A DNA stretch of 30,912 bases, from positions 1 through 30,912 of the forward strand of contig CAYXNS010000032.1 in the NCBI GenBank assembly GCA_964466315.1, given 5' to 3'. Positions 15,454 through 23,265 of this stretch are shown piece by piece (position 1 is the stretch's first letter; each line of letters starts with the position of its first letter). The notes beneath the pieces are model-generated. The model did no database searches. It was given only the letters and a program-made list of their open reading frames with translations, and was not told the DNA's origin. The translations under genes were made by a program, and so were the position numbers. Source of the DNA: SMWC01 sp964466315. Its GTDB lineage: Bacteria; Pseudomonadota; Gammaproteobacteria; Steroidobacterales; Rariloculaceae.

Positions 15454-17067
15454 TCAGCGCCAGTTGTTCTCCCACTCCGCGGCGAGTTCGGCGGTCAACT
15501 CCGGAAACAACATCGCCAGATCGCGGGTCTCGCCGGGATCTTTTTCGATTTCGTAGAGCCGCCAGGGCGTCACACCGCCGCCGCGAAGTCGCTCGTTGAT
15601 GAGCTTGTAACCACCGCGAATCAAAGCACCGTGACCGTAGCCAGCCGTCCATCCGGCCGTATCCGTCGGCTCATGTACGGTTGCTGCCGCGCCGGTCAGA
15701 TAAGACCAGAACGACCGCCCCGCGATGTCCTGTATCTCGCGCCCTTTATAAGTCGTCGCACCCGGGTGCTCCGAGCCCGCGATCTCGAGGAACGTCGGCA
15801 GGATATCCATAACCGTCATGAACGTATGACTCACCCGGCCACCGGAAATCGCGGCGGGATAGTAGACGAAGGCTGCCGCACGAAGACCGCCTTCGTCGAT
15901 GCTTCCCTTGGTGCCCGTGAACGGCGCCGTCGCCGCCTCGGCAAAGCCATGGCCGTGGTCGATGAACGATCCAGCCCGGCCGTAGTTCTCGAGTCGATTG
16001 TCGCGGTCACGGACACCGCGCGGCGCATTATCTCCCGGCGTTAGACCCGCATTACTGGAGGAGCCGCCGTGATCGGACGAGAACACGACGACGGTGTTCT
16101 CCAACTGGCCGCTCTCTTCCAGATAGGAGATCAGCCGGCCCACGCTTTGGTCGAGATACTCGACCATGCCGGCGTAGATTTCCTGGGCGCGTGTTTCTCT
16201 CTGCTGCTGCTCCGGACTGAGACTGGACCAGGGCGCGGCCCCTCGCTGGAACGACGCCAACCGGCCGCCCGGAGGGACGACGCCGAGTTCCTCCGCGCGC
16301 GCGAAGCGTTCCTCACGCAATGCGTCGTAGCCTTCATCGTAGTGGCCGGTGTGAAGATCGAGCCAATCCTCCGGCAGCTGTAGCGGCCAGTGCGGCGTCG
16401 TATAAGGCACGAACGCAAACCACGGCTGTTCAGCATCATTCGAGCGCAGGAACTCCAGCATCTTGCCGGTGTAGTACTCGGTTGCATAGAAGTCCTCGGG
16501 CAGATCTTCTACTCGCAACGTTTCTCCGTCTTCTTCATAGGGGATCGGGTTTTCCCAGAACAACTCCGCGAAGTGGCTTGCGGACGCGTCAAGCAACACA
16601 AAGGAGCGGTCGAACCCACGGGTCGCAGGCGTGTAGCCCTCGCCTATCCCTAAGTCCCATTTTCCGGACATATAGGTGGCATAACCCGCGTCCTGCAGCA
16701 ACTCAGGCAGGATCACCCATTCGCGGCTCAGTAAATTACCGCGCACACCGCCCATCGGATTACCGATGACTTCCAGTGCAGCGCCCGACCCCGCGCTGGA
16801 CATCAACATCACGCGCGTACGCTGACAGTTCGAGTCCGTATGAAAGTTCGTCAGCCGCACACCGGCAACCGCGAGTTCATCGAGATTGGGTGTTGGGATC
16901 TCACTACCGAACGGCCCGATGTCGGTATAGCCCAGATCGTCGGCCACGATATAAAGAATGTTGGGCCGATTGTCACCTGCCGTACCCGACCCGATGTTAT
17001 CGCTCTGCGAACATCCGAGCACTCCGCCGATTCCGATCACTAGAATTAAATTGACCCAATACTTCAT
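15454..17067 (-). CDS. Sulfatase-fold lipoprotein with an atypical formylglycine motif
   Basis: A 537-residue sulfatase-family protein with a lipoprotein signal (lipobox VLGC, C19). Metal-binding DD is at 43-44 in IVADDLGYTD, the family block TPNLDELA at 59-66, MSGKWDLGIG at about 134-143, and FSSDHGGSS supplies the late metal ligands. The maturation site reads C81-QRTR followed by VMLMSS, where the consensus is C-x-P-x-R...LTG. Position 3 is Arg rather than Pro or Ala, and the downstream Gly is Ser. The rest of the active site looks intact. It may be poorly matured, use a different maturation route, or act as a non-hydrolytic member. It converges with the sulfatase at 13939-15417 across a 36-base gap. 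Confidence 0.85.
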   Translation of the reverse strand: MKYWVNLILVIGIGGVLGCSQSDNIGSGTAGDNRPNILYIVADDLGYTDIGPFGSEIPTPNLDELAVAGVRLTNFHTDSNCQRTRVMLMSSAGSGAALEVIGNPMGGVRGNLLSREWVILPELLQDAGYATYMSGKWDLGIGEGYTPATRGFDRSFVLLDASASHFAELFWENPIPYEEDGETLRVEDLPEDFYATEYYTGKMLEFLRSNDAEQPWFAFVPYTTPHWPLQLPEDWLDLHTGHYDEGYDALREERFARAEELGVVPPGGRLASFQRGAAPWSSLSPEQQQRETRAQEIYAGMVEYLDQSVGRLISYLEESGQLENTVVVFSSDHGGSSSNAGLTPGDNAPRGVRDRDNRLENYGRAGSFIDHGHGFAEAATAPFTGTKGSIDEGGLRAAAFVYYPAAISGGRVSHTFMTVMDILPTFLEIAGSEHPGATTYKGREIQDIAGRSFWSYLTGAAATVHEPTDTAGWTAGYGHGALIRGGYKLINERLRGGGVTPWRLYEIEKDPGETRDLAMLFPELTAELAAEWENNWR

Positions 17068-17202
17068 TACGTTTCCTCTAGCGGACTGCGGGTTTCTCTA
17101 CGTGGCCATGATCGTCATGCTGAGAGTTCATTCGGACAGGATCGGTAAATTTTCCGGAGCCTGTCCGCGCGACCCGCGCGGACAGGTGTCCGACGAACGC
17201 AC

Positions 17203-18678
17203 TCATTGGGCGCCGATGGGCCCCATCGGCGTCAGGTCGCGGCCTGCGAAAGCCGGATGAGACGCGCTGTACCGCAAAGCCCTGAATACCGGGTTATGCA
17301 TCGGCGGCGCATCGATCATCTCGGCGACGATCTCTCCGTCGGTAGTCACTGGGTTGATGTACTCCCAGACGAGATCTCCGTAGGCCGTCACCTCGAAGAT
17401 ATGCCCCTCCGTATCCGCACAAATCAGCGTGTTGCCGTTCGGTAGCCGCTGGGCGCCCGAACCGATGTGACTGAAGAAATTCTGACCACTCCTGGAACCA
17501 TACATCCAGACGATCTGGTTCGATACATTCTTCGGCATCTTGTGGGTATTGCGGGCGTCCTCGGACTCCCATCGGTAGTAGCCCGCATCGGGGGGATTGA
17601 CATACTGGCCCGTGTCGTTGCCGTTAGCGTCGAGATAAGGATTGATCTCGTAGACATAGGACTGCGGCATGCGCTCGAACATGTACTGTCCGTTGTTGAA
17701 CAGGAGGATATTGCCGGCGCCCGGCAGGCCTTCGTCGATCCACTGAATGTCGTGGATGCCGCCGATCTGTTTGTGTCCGGAACTCGAGCCCGTCCAGTCC
17801 TCGTTGATCGAGGGAGGGTCACCCTGCCCATAGCGGGCCGGATCGCCGAACCGCCACATGAGATCGCCTCTCGGACCTTCGGCCAACGCAATGCTGGCCT
17901 CCGGATTGCCGGGCACGAATGTATTGCCATGGTCGACAATATAGACCTCGCCCTGCACCGTATCGAACATCACCTGGTCCAACTCCGAGTTGTAATCCAT
18001 GGCATTGAGATGCAGCCAGTCGCGGCGAACGGGACGACCCGGGAGATTGACGTTCAGACGACCTGGATAGTCGGCAATCGTCTTGCCTTCGCCGACGTAA
18101 TTTCGCTTGTCTGGATATCTGTCCTGAACCAGATGATCGACGAAACGCCATTCCCAGATAATCTCACCATCCATGTCGACCTCGACGATGGTGTCTATCT
18201 GCGCGCCGGTATAGTCGTTCGCCGGGTCGCAGCCCAGGGCGACACACTCCTCCTGGCTCACGTCTCTATTGGCGATATAGAATGCGGTCTGTTGGCCCAG
18301 CTTTGGGTTGAGGCCCCGGACGTAGTCGTGATGTGACGTGTAATTCGGGCGCGTCTCTTCGTAATTCCAGACGAAGTTTCCGTCCCAGTCGACTTCGTGG
18401 AAACCATCACTGTCGCGCGCGAACAGATTACCGTTGTCGAGCAGGCGAGGGTTGCCCCCGATGGGCCAGCTGTGAACGACATCGCCTTCCATATCGAGGA
18501 GGTATGTCGTCGCGTTCCCCTGGGCCCCGAATAACGTATAGCCTTGGTAAGCTCGCTCCTCGTCGTGGTAGCTGAGCCCGGTGGCTTTTCGGAGGGTTTC
18601 TGCTTGCCCCGCCGTCGCGCCGCAGAGCACGATTACCAGAATCGGAATCCCCGCCCATAGTTTTGCCTTCGCATTCAT
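17203..18678 (-). CDS. Arylsulfotransferase (ASST) family protein, exported
   Basis: A 491-residue exported beta-propeller protein. Signal peptide about 1-26 (ending GQAE); a beta-rich ASST domain follows from about 40 to 480 with repeated W/D-G strand motifs (EVDWDGNFVWNYE, EVDMDGEIIWEWR). Conserved histidine blocks are TSHHDYV (H116/H117), DWLHLNAMDYN (H223) and GGIHDIQW (H309), matching the pattern of catalytic and sulfate-binding histidines in this family. ASST enzymes transfer sulfate from one phenolic sulfate to another phenol in the periplasm without PAPS. Sitting among sulfatases, it may redistribute sulfate among phenols. Some family members in environmental bacteria have no demonstrated activity, so function is inferred. 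Confidence 0.83.
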   Translation of the reverse strand: MNAKAKLWAGIPILVIVLCGATAGQAETLRKATGLSYHDEERAYQGYTLFGAQGNATTYLLDMEGDVVHSWPIGGNPRLLDNGNLFARDSDGFHEVDWDGNFVWNYEETRPNYTSHHDYVRGLNPKLGQQTAFYIANRDVSQEECVALGCDPANDYTGAQIDTIVEVDMDGEIIWEWRFVDHLVQDRYPDKRNYVGEGKTIADYPGRLNVNLPGRPVRRDWLHLNAMDYNSELDQVMFDTVQGEVYIVDHGNTFVPGNPEASIALAEGPRGDLMWRFGDPARYGQGDPPSINEDWTGSSSGHKQIGGIHDIQWIDEGLPGAGNILLFNNGQYMFERMPQSYVYEINPYLDANGNDTGQYVNPPDAGYYRWESEDARNTHKMPKNVSNQIVWMYGSRSGQNFFSHIGSGAQRLPNGNTLICADTEGHIFEVTAYGDLVWEYINPVTTDGEIVAEMIDAPPMHNPVFRALRYSASHPAFAGRDLTPMGPIGAQ

Positions 18679-18680
18679 GT

Positions 18681-18833
18681 TTATTCCCCTTTTGGTGCCT
18701 TCTCGCTCGCATTCTTAGACAGCATCTCGAGAATAGCATCCACCTGCTTCCCGTGCACCGAGACATAACGGCAACGCATATCCAGCGCTATTTTTCTCAT
18801 CGATCCGAAGAATTCCAGCGGATTCCTTTGCAT
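18681..18833 (-). CDS. Possible 50-residue small protein ahead of the arylsulfotransferase
   Basis: On the minus strand an ATG at 18833 (after a GAGGGG site) opens a 50-codon frame beginning MQRNPLEFFGSMRKIALDM and ending with a TAA 2 bases before the arylsulfotransferase ATG. The product is soluble and basic with a possible amphipathic helix (QVDAILEMLSKN). I recognise no family. It may be a real small gene coupled to the next one, or the frayed end of a lost gene, since a sulfatase remnant ends only 29 bases upstream. Confidence 0.35.
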   Translation of the reverse strand: MQRNPLEFFGSMRKIALDMRCRYVSVHGKQVDAILEMLSKNASEKAPKGE

Positions 18834-18861
18834 CGCCCCTCACAGCGCTTTTCAGGGTAGA

Positions 18862-19149
18862 TCACTCGAGATACAGCACGTCCTCGGTATCTTCTTCCGG
18901 CAGCCACGCCGCCAACTCGATCTTCACCTCAGCGTAGGTCGGATCCTGTGCCAGATTCGTCTACTCACCCGGATCGCTCTCGTGATCGTAGAGTTCCTCG
19001 TTACCGTTGTAGTGGTGTGTACGGCTCGCTGATGCCCGGTGAAACGCGGCCATGCCTTTCACGACCGCAGCATTGCTTTTTGCTAATGCCGGACCGAAAG
19101 GATCCTGTGAATTAAGGTATGCTTTCGATTCACCCCGGAACCTACTCAC
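18862..19149 (-). pseudogene. Sulfatase C-terminal remnant with an in-frame TAG
   Basis: The minus strand reads HYNGNEELYDHESDPGE, then TAG at 18961-18963, then TNLAQDPTYAEVKIELAAWL and a final TGA at 18862. This is the C-terminus of a sulfatase of the same type as 19989-21422, which has EELYDIQTDPNEWTNRADDP. The TAG stands exactly where that protein has Trp, so a TGG to TAG change is likely. Upstream of HYNGN the similarity fades within a few dozen residues and the catalytic domain is absent. Confidence 0.78.
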
Positions 19150-19166
19150 ATCTAGAGGGAACCTCG

Positions 19167-19967
19167 ATGAAAACGCTGACTAGCGTACTAGTCTTCTTCT
19201 TTGCCATCACGGCCGGTGCTGCCGAATACAGCACTGATACCTACAAGACCGTCGGCGACCGGCAGCTGCAGATACACATCGTGAGCCCCGACGGACATTC
19301 GGTCAGCGACCGTGTACCCGCCGCCGTCTTTTTTCATGGTGGTGGATGGCGCGGCGGATCACCCGAGTCTGGGTTCGTCTACGGGGAGACCCTAGCGGAA
19401 CATGGGATCGTCACTCTCGCCGTGGAGTACCGCTTCGTGGACACGGTGACGCTCGATGAGACCATCAAAGACGCGAGCTCGGCGGTCCGCTGGACCCGCG
19501 AACGGGCGCGCAGAATCGGGATCGACCCCGGCAAAATCATTGCCTTGGGGCACTCGGCCGGCGGACATCTGGCGGCGTCAACCGTCATGCTCAAGGGGTT
19601 CGATGAGGCAGACGACTATACGAGAGCAAGCCCCAGGCCAAACGCGCTCGTGCTAGTGGCACCCGCTGCCGCCACCGCGGAAAGTGCTGGCAAGTTTCTT
19701 CCGGCAGGTGCGGACGTCGCGAACTATGAACCGCGATTGAACATCGACCGCCGAACTCCACCGACGCTCATTATTCAGGGCGATACCGACACGCTCGTAG
19801 CGCCTGCGGAGTCCTCGGCTTATCACGATGCGTTAGTCGCGGCCCGGGTCGATGCATCGCTGTTCCTGATTGAAGGTGTAGATCACCGTTTCCAAGAAGA
19901 AGGCGCCAAGGCCGCCGTAAGCGAGCGGATCGTACAGTTTGTGAGAGACCTCGGCTGGCTGAACTAA
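19167..19967 (+). CDS. Exported alpha/beta hydrolase (BD-FAE/esterase-lipase type)
   Basis: A 266-residue exported esterase. Signal peptide about 1-19 (ending GAAE). Oxyanion-hole HGGGW is at 57-61; nucleophile S130 in GHSAGGH (128-134); acid D206 or D208 in IQGDTDTLV; and catalytic H240 in GVDHRF. This arrangement is typical of BD-FAE-like and hormone-sensitive-lipase-like enzymes that remove acetyl, feruloyl or other acyl groups. ATG 19167 was chosen over an earlier in-frame ATG at 19119 because it follows an AGAGGGA site and begins the signal peptide. It is followed 21 bases later by a sulfatase, so the two probably form an operon acting on a substrate decorated with both ester types. Confidence 0.86.
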   Translation: MKTLTSVLVFFFAITAGAAEYSTDTYKTVGDRQLQIHIVSPDGHSVSDRVPAAVFFHGGGWRGGSPESGFVYGETLAEHGIVTLAVEYRFVDTVTLDETIKDASSAVRWTRERARRIGIDPGKIIALGHSAGGHLAASTVMLKGFDEADDYTRASPRPNALVLVAPAAATAESAGKFLPAGADVANYEPRLNIDRRTPPTLIIQGDTDTLVAPAESSAYHDALVAARVDASLFLIEGVDHRFQEEGAKAAVSERIVQFVRDLGWLN

Positions 19968-19988
19968 CCGGCCCATACGGAACCGACA

Positions 19989-21422
19989 ATGAGAAACCTG
20001 CTAGCAGCGATTACCTTAACCCTACTGGTAACTCCAGTGTCGGTGTTCGGGCAACCAGGTGAGCGCCCGGATGTACTCTTCATCGCGATCGACGACCTGA
20101 ACGACTGGGTCGGCGTTCTCGGTGGACACCCTCAAGCTCGAACACCGAATATTGACGCTCTCGCTGCGCGCGGGATGCTGTTTACGAATACGCACACTGC
20201 GGCGCCACTCTGCAACCCATCGCGGACCGCCCTCATGAGTGGCCTGCGACCATCCACGTCCGGCGTCTATCAGAACGCGCCGGATTGGCGCACGCTTGAA
20301 ATCTTCCAGGACATCCAAACACTACCGAGATTCTTTCGAGAATCCGGCTACCGGACCTACGGCGCCGGCAAACTCTTCCACGCCGGCACATTCAATCCGA
20401 ACAGCTATTTCGGGTTTAACGATATGACGGCCTGGGATGCGTTCTATCCGTCCCTCGCACGACAGGTGCCGGACGAAATACGCCCGCACGTGCGCCCGGT
20501 CAACGGCAATCCTCAATCCGTAAATTTCGACTGGGGCACCGTGGTCACGGACGATAGAGCGATGGGTGACGGGCAGGTCGTTGCCTGGTCTGAGCGACAA
20601 CTGCTGGCTGAAACCGGCAGCCCGCGATTCAACGCCGTAGGAATCTACCGCCCTCACCTGCCCTGGTACCTGCCGCAAAAATACTTCGATCTGCATCCAC
20701 TGGATGACATCAGACTCCCGGCGACGATCGAGAACGATGTCGATGACATTTCCGAGATTGCTCAGGTGCAAGGCCGCACCGGCGACATGTGGCCCATGGA
20801 ACTCCACAAGTGGGTACTCGAGGCCGGAGCCTGGAAAGAAGGCGTCAGAGCCTACCTCGCGAGCATCAGCTTTGCCGACGAGATGTTGGGACAGCTACTC
20901 GTTACACTGGAACAAAGCGGGCGCGCCAATAATACGATCATCGTACTGTGGTCAGATCACGGTTGGCATCTCGGCGAGAAGGCCCGCTGGCGAAAGCATA
21001 CGTTGTGGCATGACTCGACTCACGTACCACTGATTGTCGTCGCACCGGGCATTACACAGCCGGGCAGCCGTAGCGACGTCCCCGTCTCGCTTATGGATCT
21101 CTACCCGACACTAACCGAACTCGCGGGTCTCGAGACACCGGGTCACGTGGAAGGCGATAGCCTCGTTCGGTTGCTCAAGGATCCGCAGGCGCCCTGGGAA
21201 CGGGACGCAGTGGTAACGACGTTCGGCTACCGTAACCATGCGGTCACAGGCAATCGGTACCGCTACATCACCTACTCGGACGGCTCCGAGGAACTCTACG
21301 ACATCCAGACAGACCCGAACGAATGGACAAACCGAGCCGACGACCCGGCGTTAGAGCACGTTAAGGCCGAACTCGCCGCGTGGCTGCCTGAGCACAACGA
21401 ACCCGACGCCCGCGAGCAGTAG
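19989..21422 (+). CDS. Sulfatase (iduronate/choline-sulfatase-like), exported
   Basis: A 477-residue type I sulfatase with a Sec signal (about 1-22, ending VFGQ). Metal-binding DD lies in AIDDLNDWVG (35-36). The formylglycine site is a textbook C75-NPSR followed by TALMSG. GAGKLFH (about 125-131), GIYRPHLPWYLP (about 218-229) and LWSDHGWHLGEK (about 319-330) are characteristic of the iduronate-2-sulfatase-like branch of bacterial sulfatases. The C-terminus reads SEELYDIQTDPNEWTN. The enzyme removes sulfate esters, probably in the periplasm. It lies 21 bases after the esterase and shares ancestry with the remnant at 18862-19149. Confidence 0.9.
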   Translation: MRNLLAAITLTLLVTPVSVFGQPGERPDVLFIAIDDLNDWVGVLGGHPQARTPNIDALAARGMLFTNTHTAAPLCNPSRTALMSGLRPSTSGVYQNAPDWRTLEIFQDIQTLPRFFRESGYRTYGAGKLFHAGTFNPNSYFGFNDMTAWDAFYPSLARQVPDEIRPHVRPVNGNPQSVNFDWGTVVTDDRAMGDGQVVAWSERQLLAETGSPRFNAVGIYRPHLPWYLPQKYFDLHPLDDIRLPATIENDVDDISEIAQVQGRTGDMWPMELHKWVLEAGAWKEGVRAYLASISFADEMLGQLLVTLEQSGRANNTIIVLWSDHGWHLGEKARWRKHTLWHDSTHVPLIVVAPGITQPGSRSDVPVSLMDLYPTLTELAGLETPGHVEGDSLVRLLKDPQAPWERDAVVTTFGYRNHAVTGNRYRYITYSDGSEELYDIQTDPNEWTNRADDPALEHVKAELAAWLPEHNEPDAREQ

Positions 21423-21431
21423 ACGCAAAGA

Positions 21432-21740
21432 TCAGCGTTCACTCTCCGAGAAGTACACCCACCTCGGATCGATCGACATGTCGTAGTTTCTCGATCCAAC
21501 CCAGGATCCCTTGGTGGGATCGTAATCCGGATTGGGGGCGGGCATATGCGCCTCTACCGACTCCAGGTAATCATCGAGCAGCGCTTCGAGCTCCGCGGCG
21601 ATACTGCCGCCCTCGATGCCCTCCGGCAGATCAGCCGTATCGATGTCATCGCCCGGCGGTGGCCGTTGTCACTTATATATATATAAGATATGTGTTGTCG
21701 TTGAATCCCAGACGATCTGGCTCGTCCATGATCATGCCGG
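21432..21740 (-). pseudogene. Collapsed sulfatase pseudogene with joined fragments
   Basis: Reading the minus strand from 21740, one finds VTGMIMDEPDRLGFNDNTYL then LIYI and a stop inside a TA run, then SDNGHRR in another frame, then DIDTADLPEGIEGGSIA joined directly to ELEALLDDYLESVEAHM, NPDYDPTK, and an end at ESER-stop (21432). Each block matches, in order, a part of the sulfatase at 13939-15417 (IMDGLDELGLSDNTYLIYM, DNGH, DSTDLPAGIEGGSIAS, DLEARLDAYLTSV, NPGYDPSK). Two internal deletions separate the blocks, and the N-terminal half with the formylglycine site is gone. Confidence 0.8.
21672..21687. repeat. TA microsatellite forming a 16-bp palindrome
   Basis: CTTATATATATATAAG is a perfect palindrome made by a run of TA repeats. 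It falls exactly where the intact sulfatase encodes YLIYMGDNGH, and the repeat expansion causes the frameshift in the pseudogene. Confidence 0.8.
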
Positions 21741-23210
21741 TCACTCAACGCTATAGGAGTAAGCGACCTCGCCGTGGCGGCGGCCGTCGATCTCATCCTG
21801 CGGCAAGTAAGAACGGATGTATTCCACCTCGAGCCGTTCCAGTGACACCGTGACGTTCAGGTACCCCGAATTGTCGAGGACGTCGCCGGACAGGTAGGCG
21901 TTCCGGTTGCGTGCCGTGTACGTGTCGTCGGCGGGATTTGGGACGGATTGGTAAACGATGCCGTCCAGCTCCTGACGGACAAAGACGTGGTCGTGGGCCT
22001 GGAAGAATATAGTCACACCGTGCTTCACCATGAGCTGGTGCACCGGCAACTCCCAGCCCGGGCGGCGCTCGTCGAACTCCCACGTCCCGTCGGCGCTGTA
22101 GCCGCCCCATTCGTAGTCTCTCGCGCGCTCGATTCCGCCGCGGCCGACACCGAGGACATGGTGAGCGAAGACGAATTTGTACTTCGCGTCACTCTCCTCC
22201 AGCGTCTTCCTGAACCACTGATACTGCGCATCGCCCATCGTAGAGGCCCAGCGGTCCGAGGCCAGGCGCGTGAGCCGGTCCCACTCCTCGCTGAGACCCG
22301 CGCTCATTCCGCCGGAGTTTCCGACCGGAACGGGAGAATGCCAGTAGGGGTCGATCATCATGAACAGCGCATCGCCCCACTCGAAGGCGAAATAGTCTCG
22401 GAGCAAGCCGATGCCCTCTACGGGCTCTGGATTTCCGGTATAGAAGTCGTCAGGTGCGGGCAAGGGGAAGAACCGAGTACGCGCACTGCCCGCGAAGATA
22501 GAGACGTCGTGTAGTGAGGTGCCGAGGAAGTGGCGCCGAGCTTCTTCGTGGTTGCCGTTGACCGGAAACAACGCTGTCGAGTTTGCCATTATCCCTAAGA
22601 AGCGGCGCTGGTTCCGGTAGACGTCATCGACCACGAGCTGGTTCAGAGCCTCCTTGTCGCCCCGAAAGAAGTCAGCCATGGGATTGGAAATACTGAAGTC
22701 ATCGCCGAGCATGAAGTAGAGATCCGGCCGAGCGCTCGCCACCTGCTCCATAGTTCGTACATACAGGTCCGGGTGATACATACCGTGACGACGCTCAGGA
22801 TGAGAGTCGCCCTGCACACCGAAACTGAACGTGCTGCCCGTGGACCGTTGGGTATGAAAAGAGTACTCATCCCCGACCCGATAGCCGGATTCATCGGGTC
22901 CACGGTAACTCACGCGGTAATAATATCTGGTATCGGCCTGCAGGCCTTCCACCTCTATCTCGGCGACGCCATCCGCCGAGACCTCGATGGTGGGTGTCCT
23001 GTCTGAGTACATCCTGGGGCTACCCCCGTACTCCGCGAAAACCTCCGTGTCCTCCACGGTGAGAACGTGCGCGGTGACGGCATCGTTGGTCGGCCGCCCC
23101 AGAATGATATTTTCGGCGGCGGCTGTCTGTGCGTCCGGCGATCCCACGATCCAGACAGCCGACAGCCCGAACGTTACGAGCGCAATCGAGAGCGCTGTGT
23201 TTCTACGCAA
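21741..23210 (-). CDS. Secreted purple-acid-phosphatase-like metallophosphoesterase, second copy
   Basis: A 489-residue exported hydrolase. Signal or anchor segment about 6-24; Fn3-like domain about 33-120; then the calcineurin-like domain with GDSH (D135, H137), LGDDF (D170), VNGNHEE (about 216-222), FAHHVLG and QAHDHVF, where the usual GHDH is AHDH. The C-terminus (LNVTVSLERLEVEYIRS) matches that of the first copy at 11899-13455. The start is TTG at 23210, supported by a GGGAGGG site about 6 bases upstream; no in-frame ATG near the signal peptide is available. It is followed on the same strand by the sulfatase pseudogene, mirroring the phosphoesterase/sulfatase neighbourhood at 11.9-15.4 kb. 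Confidence 0.85.
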   Translation of the reverse strand: MRRNTALSIALVTFGLSAVWIVGSPDAQTAAAENIILGRPTNDAVTAHVLTVEDTEVFAEYGGSPRMYSDRTPTIEVSADGVAEIEVEGLQADTRYYYRVSYRGPDESGYRVGDEYSFHTQRSTGSTFSFGVQGDSHPERRHGMYHPDLYVRTMEQVASARPDLYFMLGDDFSISNPMADFFRGDKEALNQLVVDDVYRNQRRFLGIMANSTALFPVNGNHEEARRHFLGTSLHDVSIFAGSARTRFFPLPAPDDFYTGNPEPVEGIGLLRDYFAFEWGDALFMMIDPYWHSPVPVGNSGGMSAGLSEEWDRLTRLASDRWASTMGDAQYQWFRKTLEESDAKYKFVFAHHVLGVGRGGIERARDYEWGGYSADGTWEFDERRPGWELPVHQLMVKHGVTIFFQAHDHVFVRQELDGIVYQSVPNPADDTYTARNRNAYLSGDVLDNSGYLNVTVSLERLEVEYIRSYLPQDEIDGRRHGEVAYSYSVE

Positions 23211-23265
23211 GATATCCCTCCCCCGAGGAATGGTTACCTCGGGAAGCGTAACACAGCAGCTGCCA

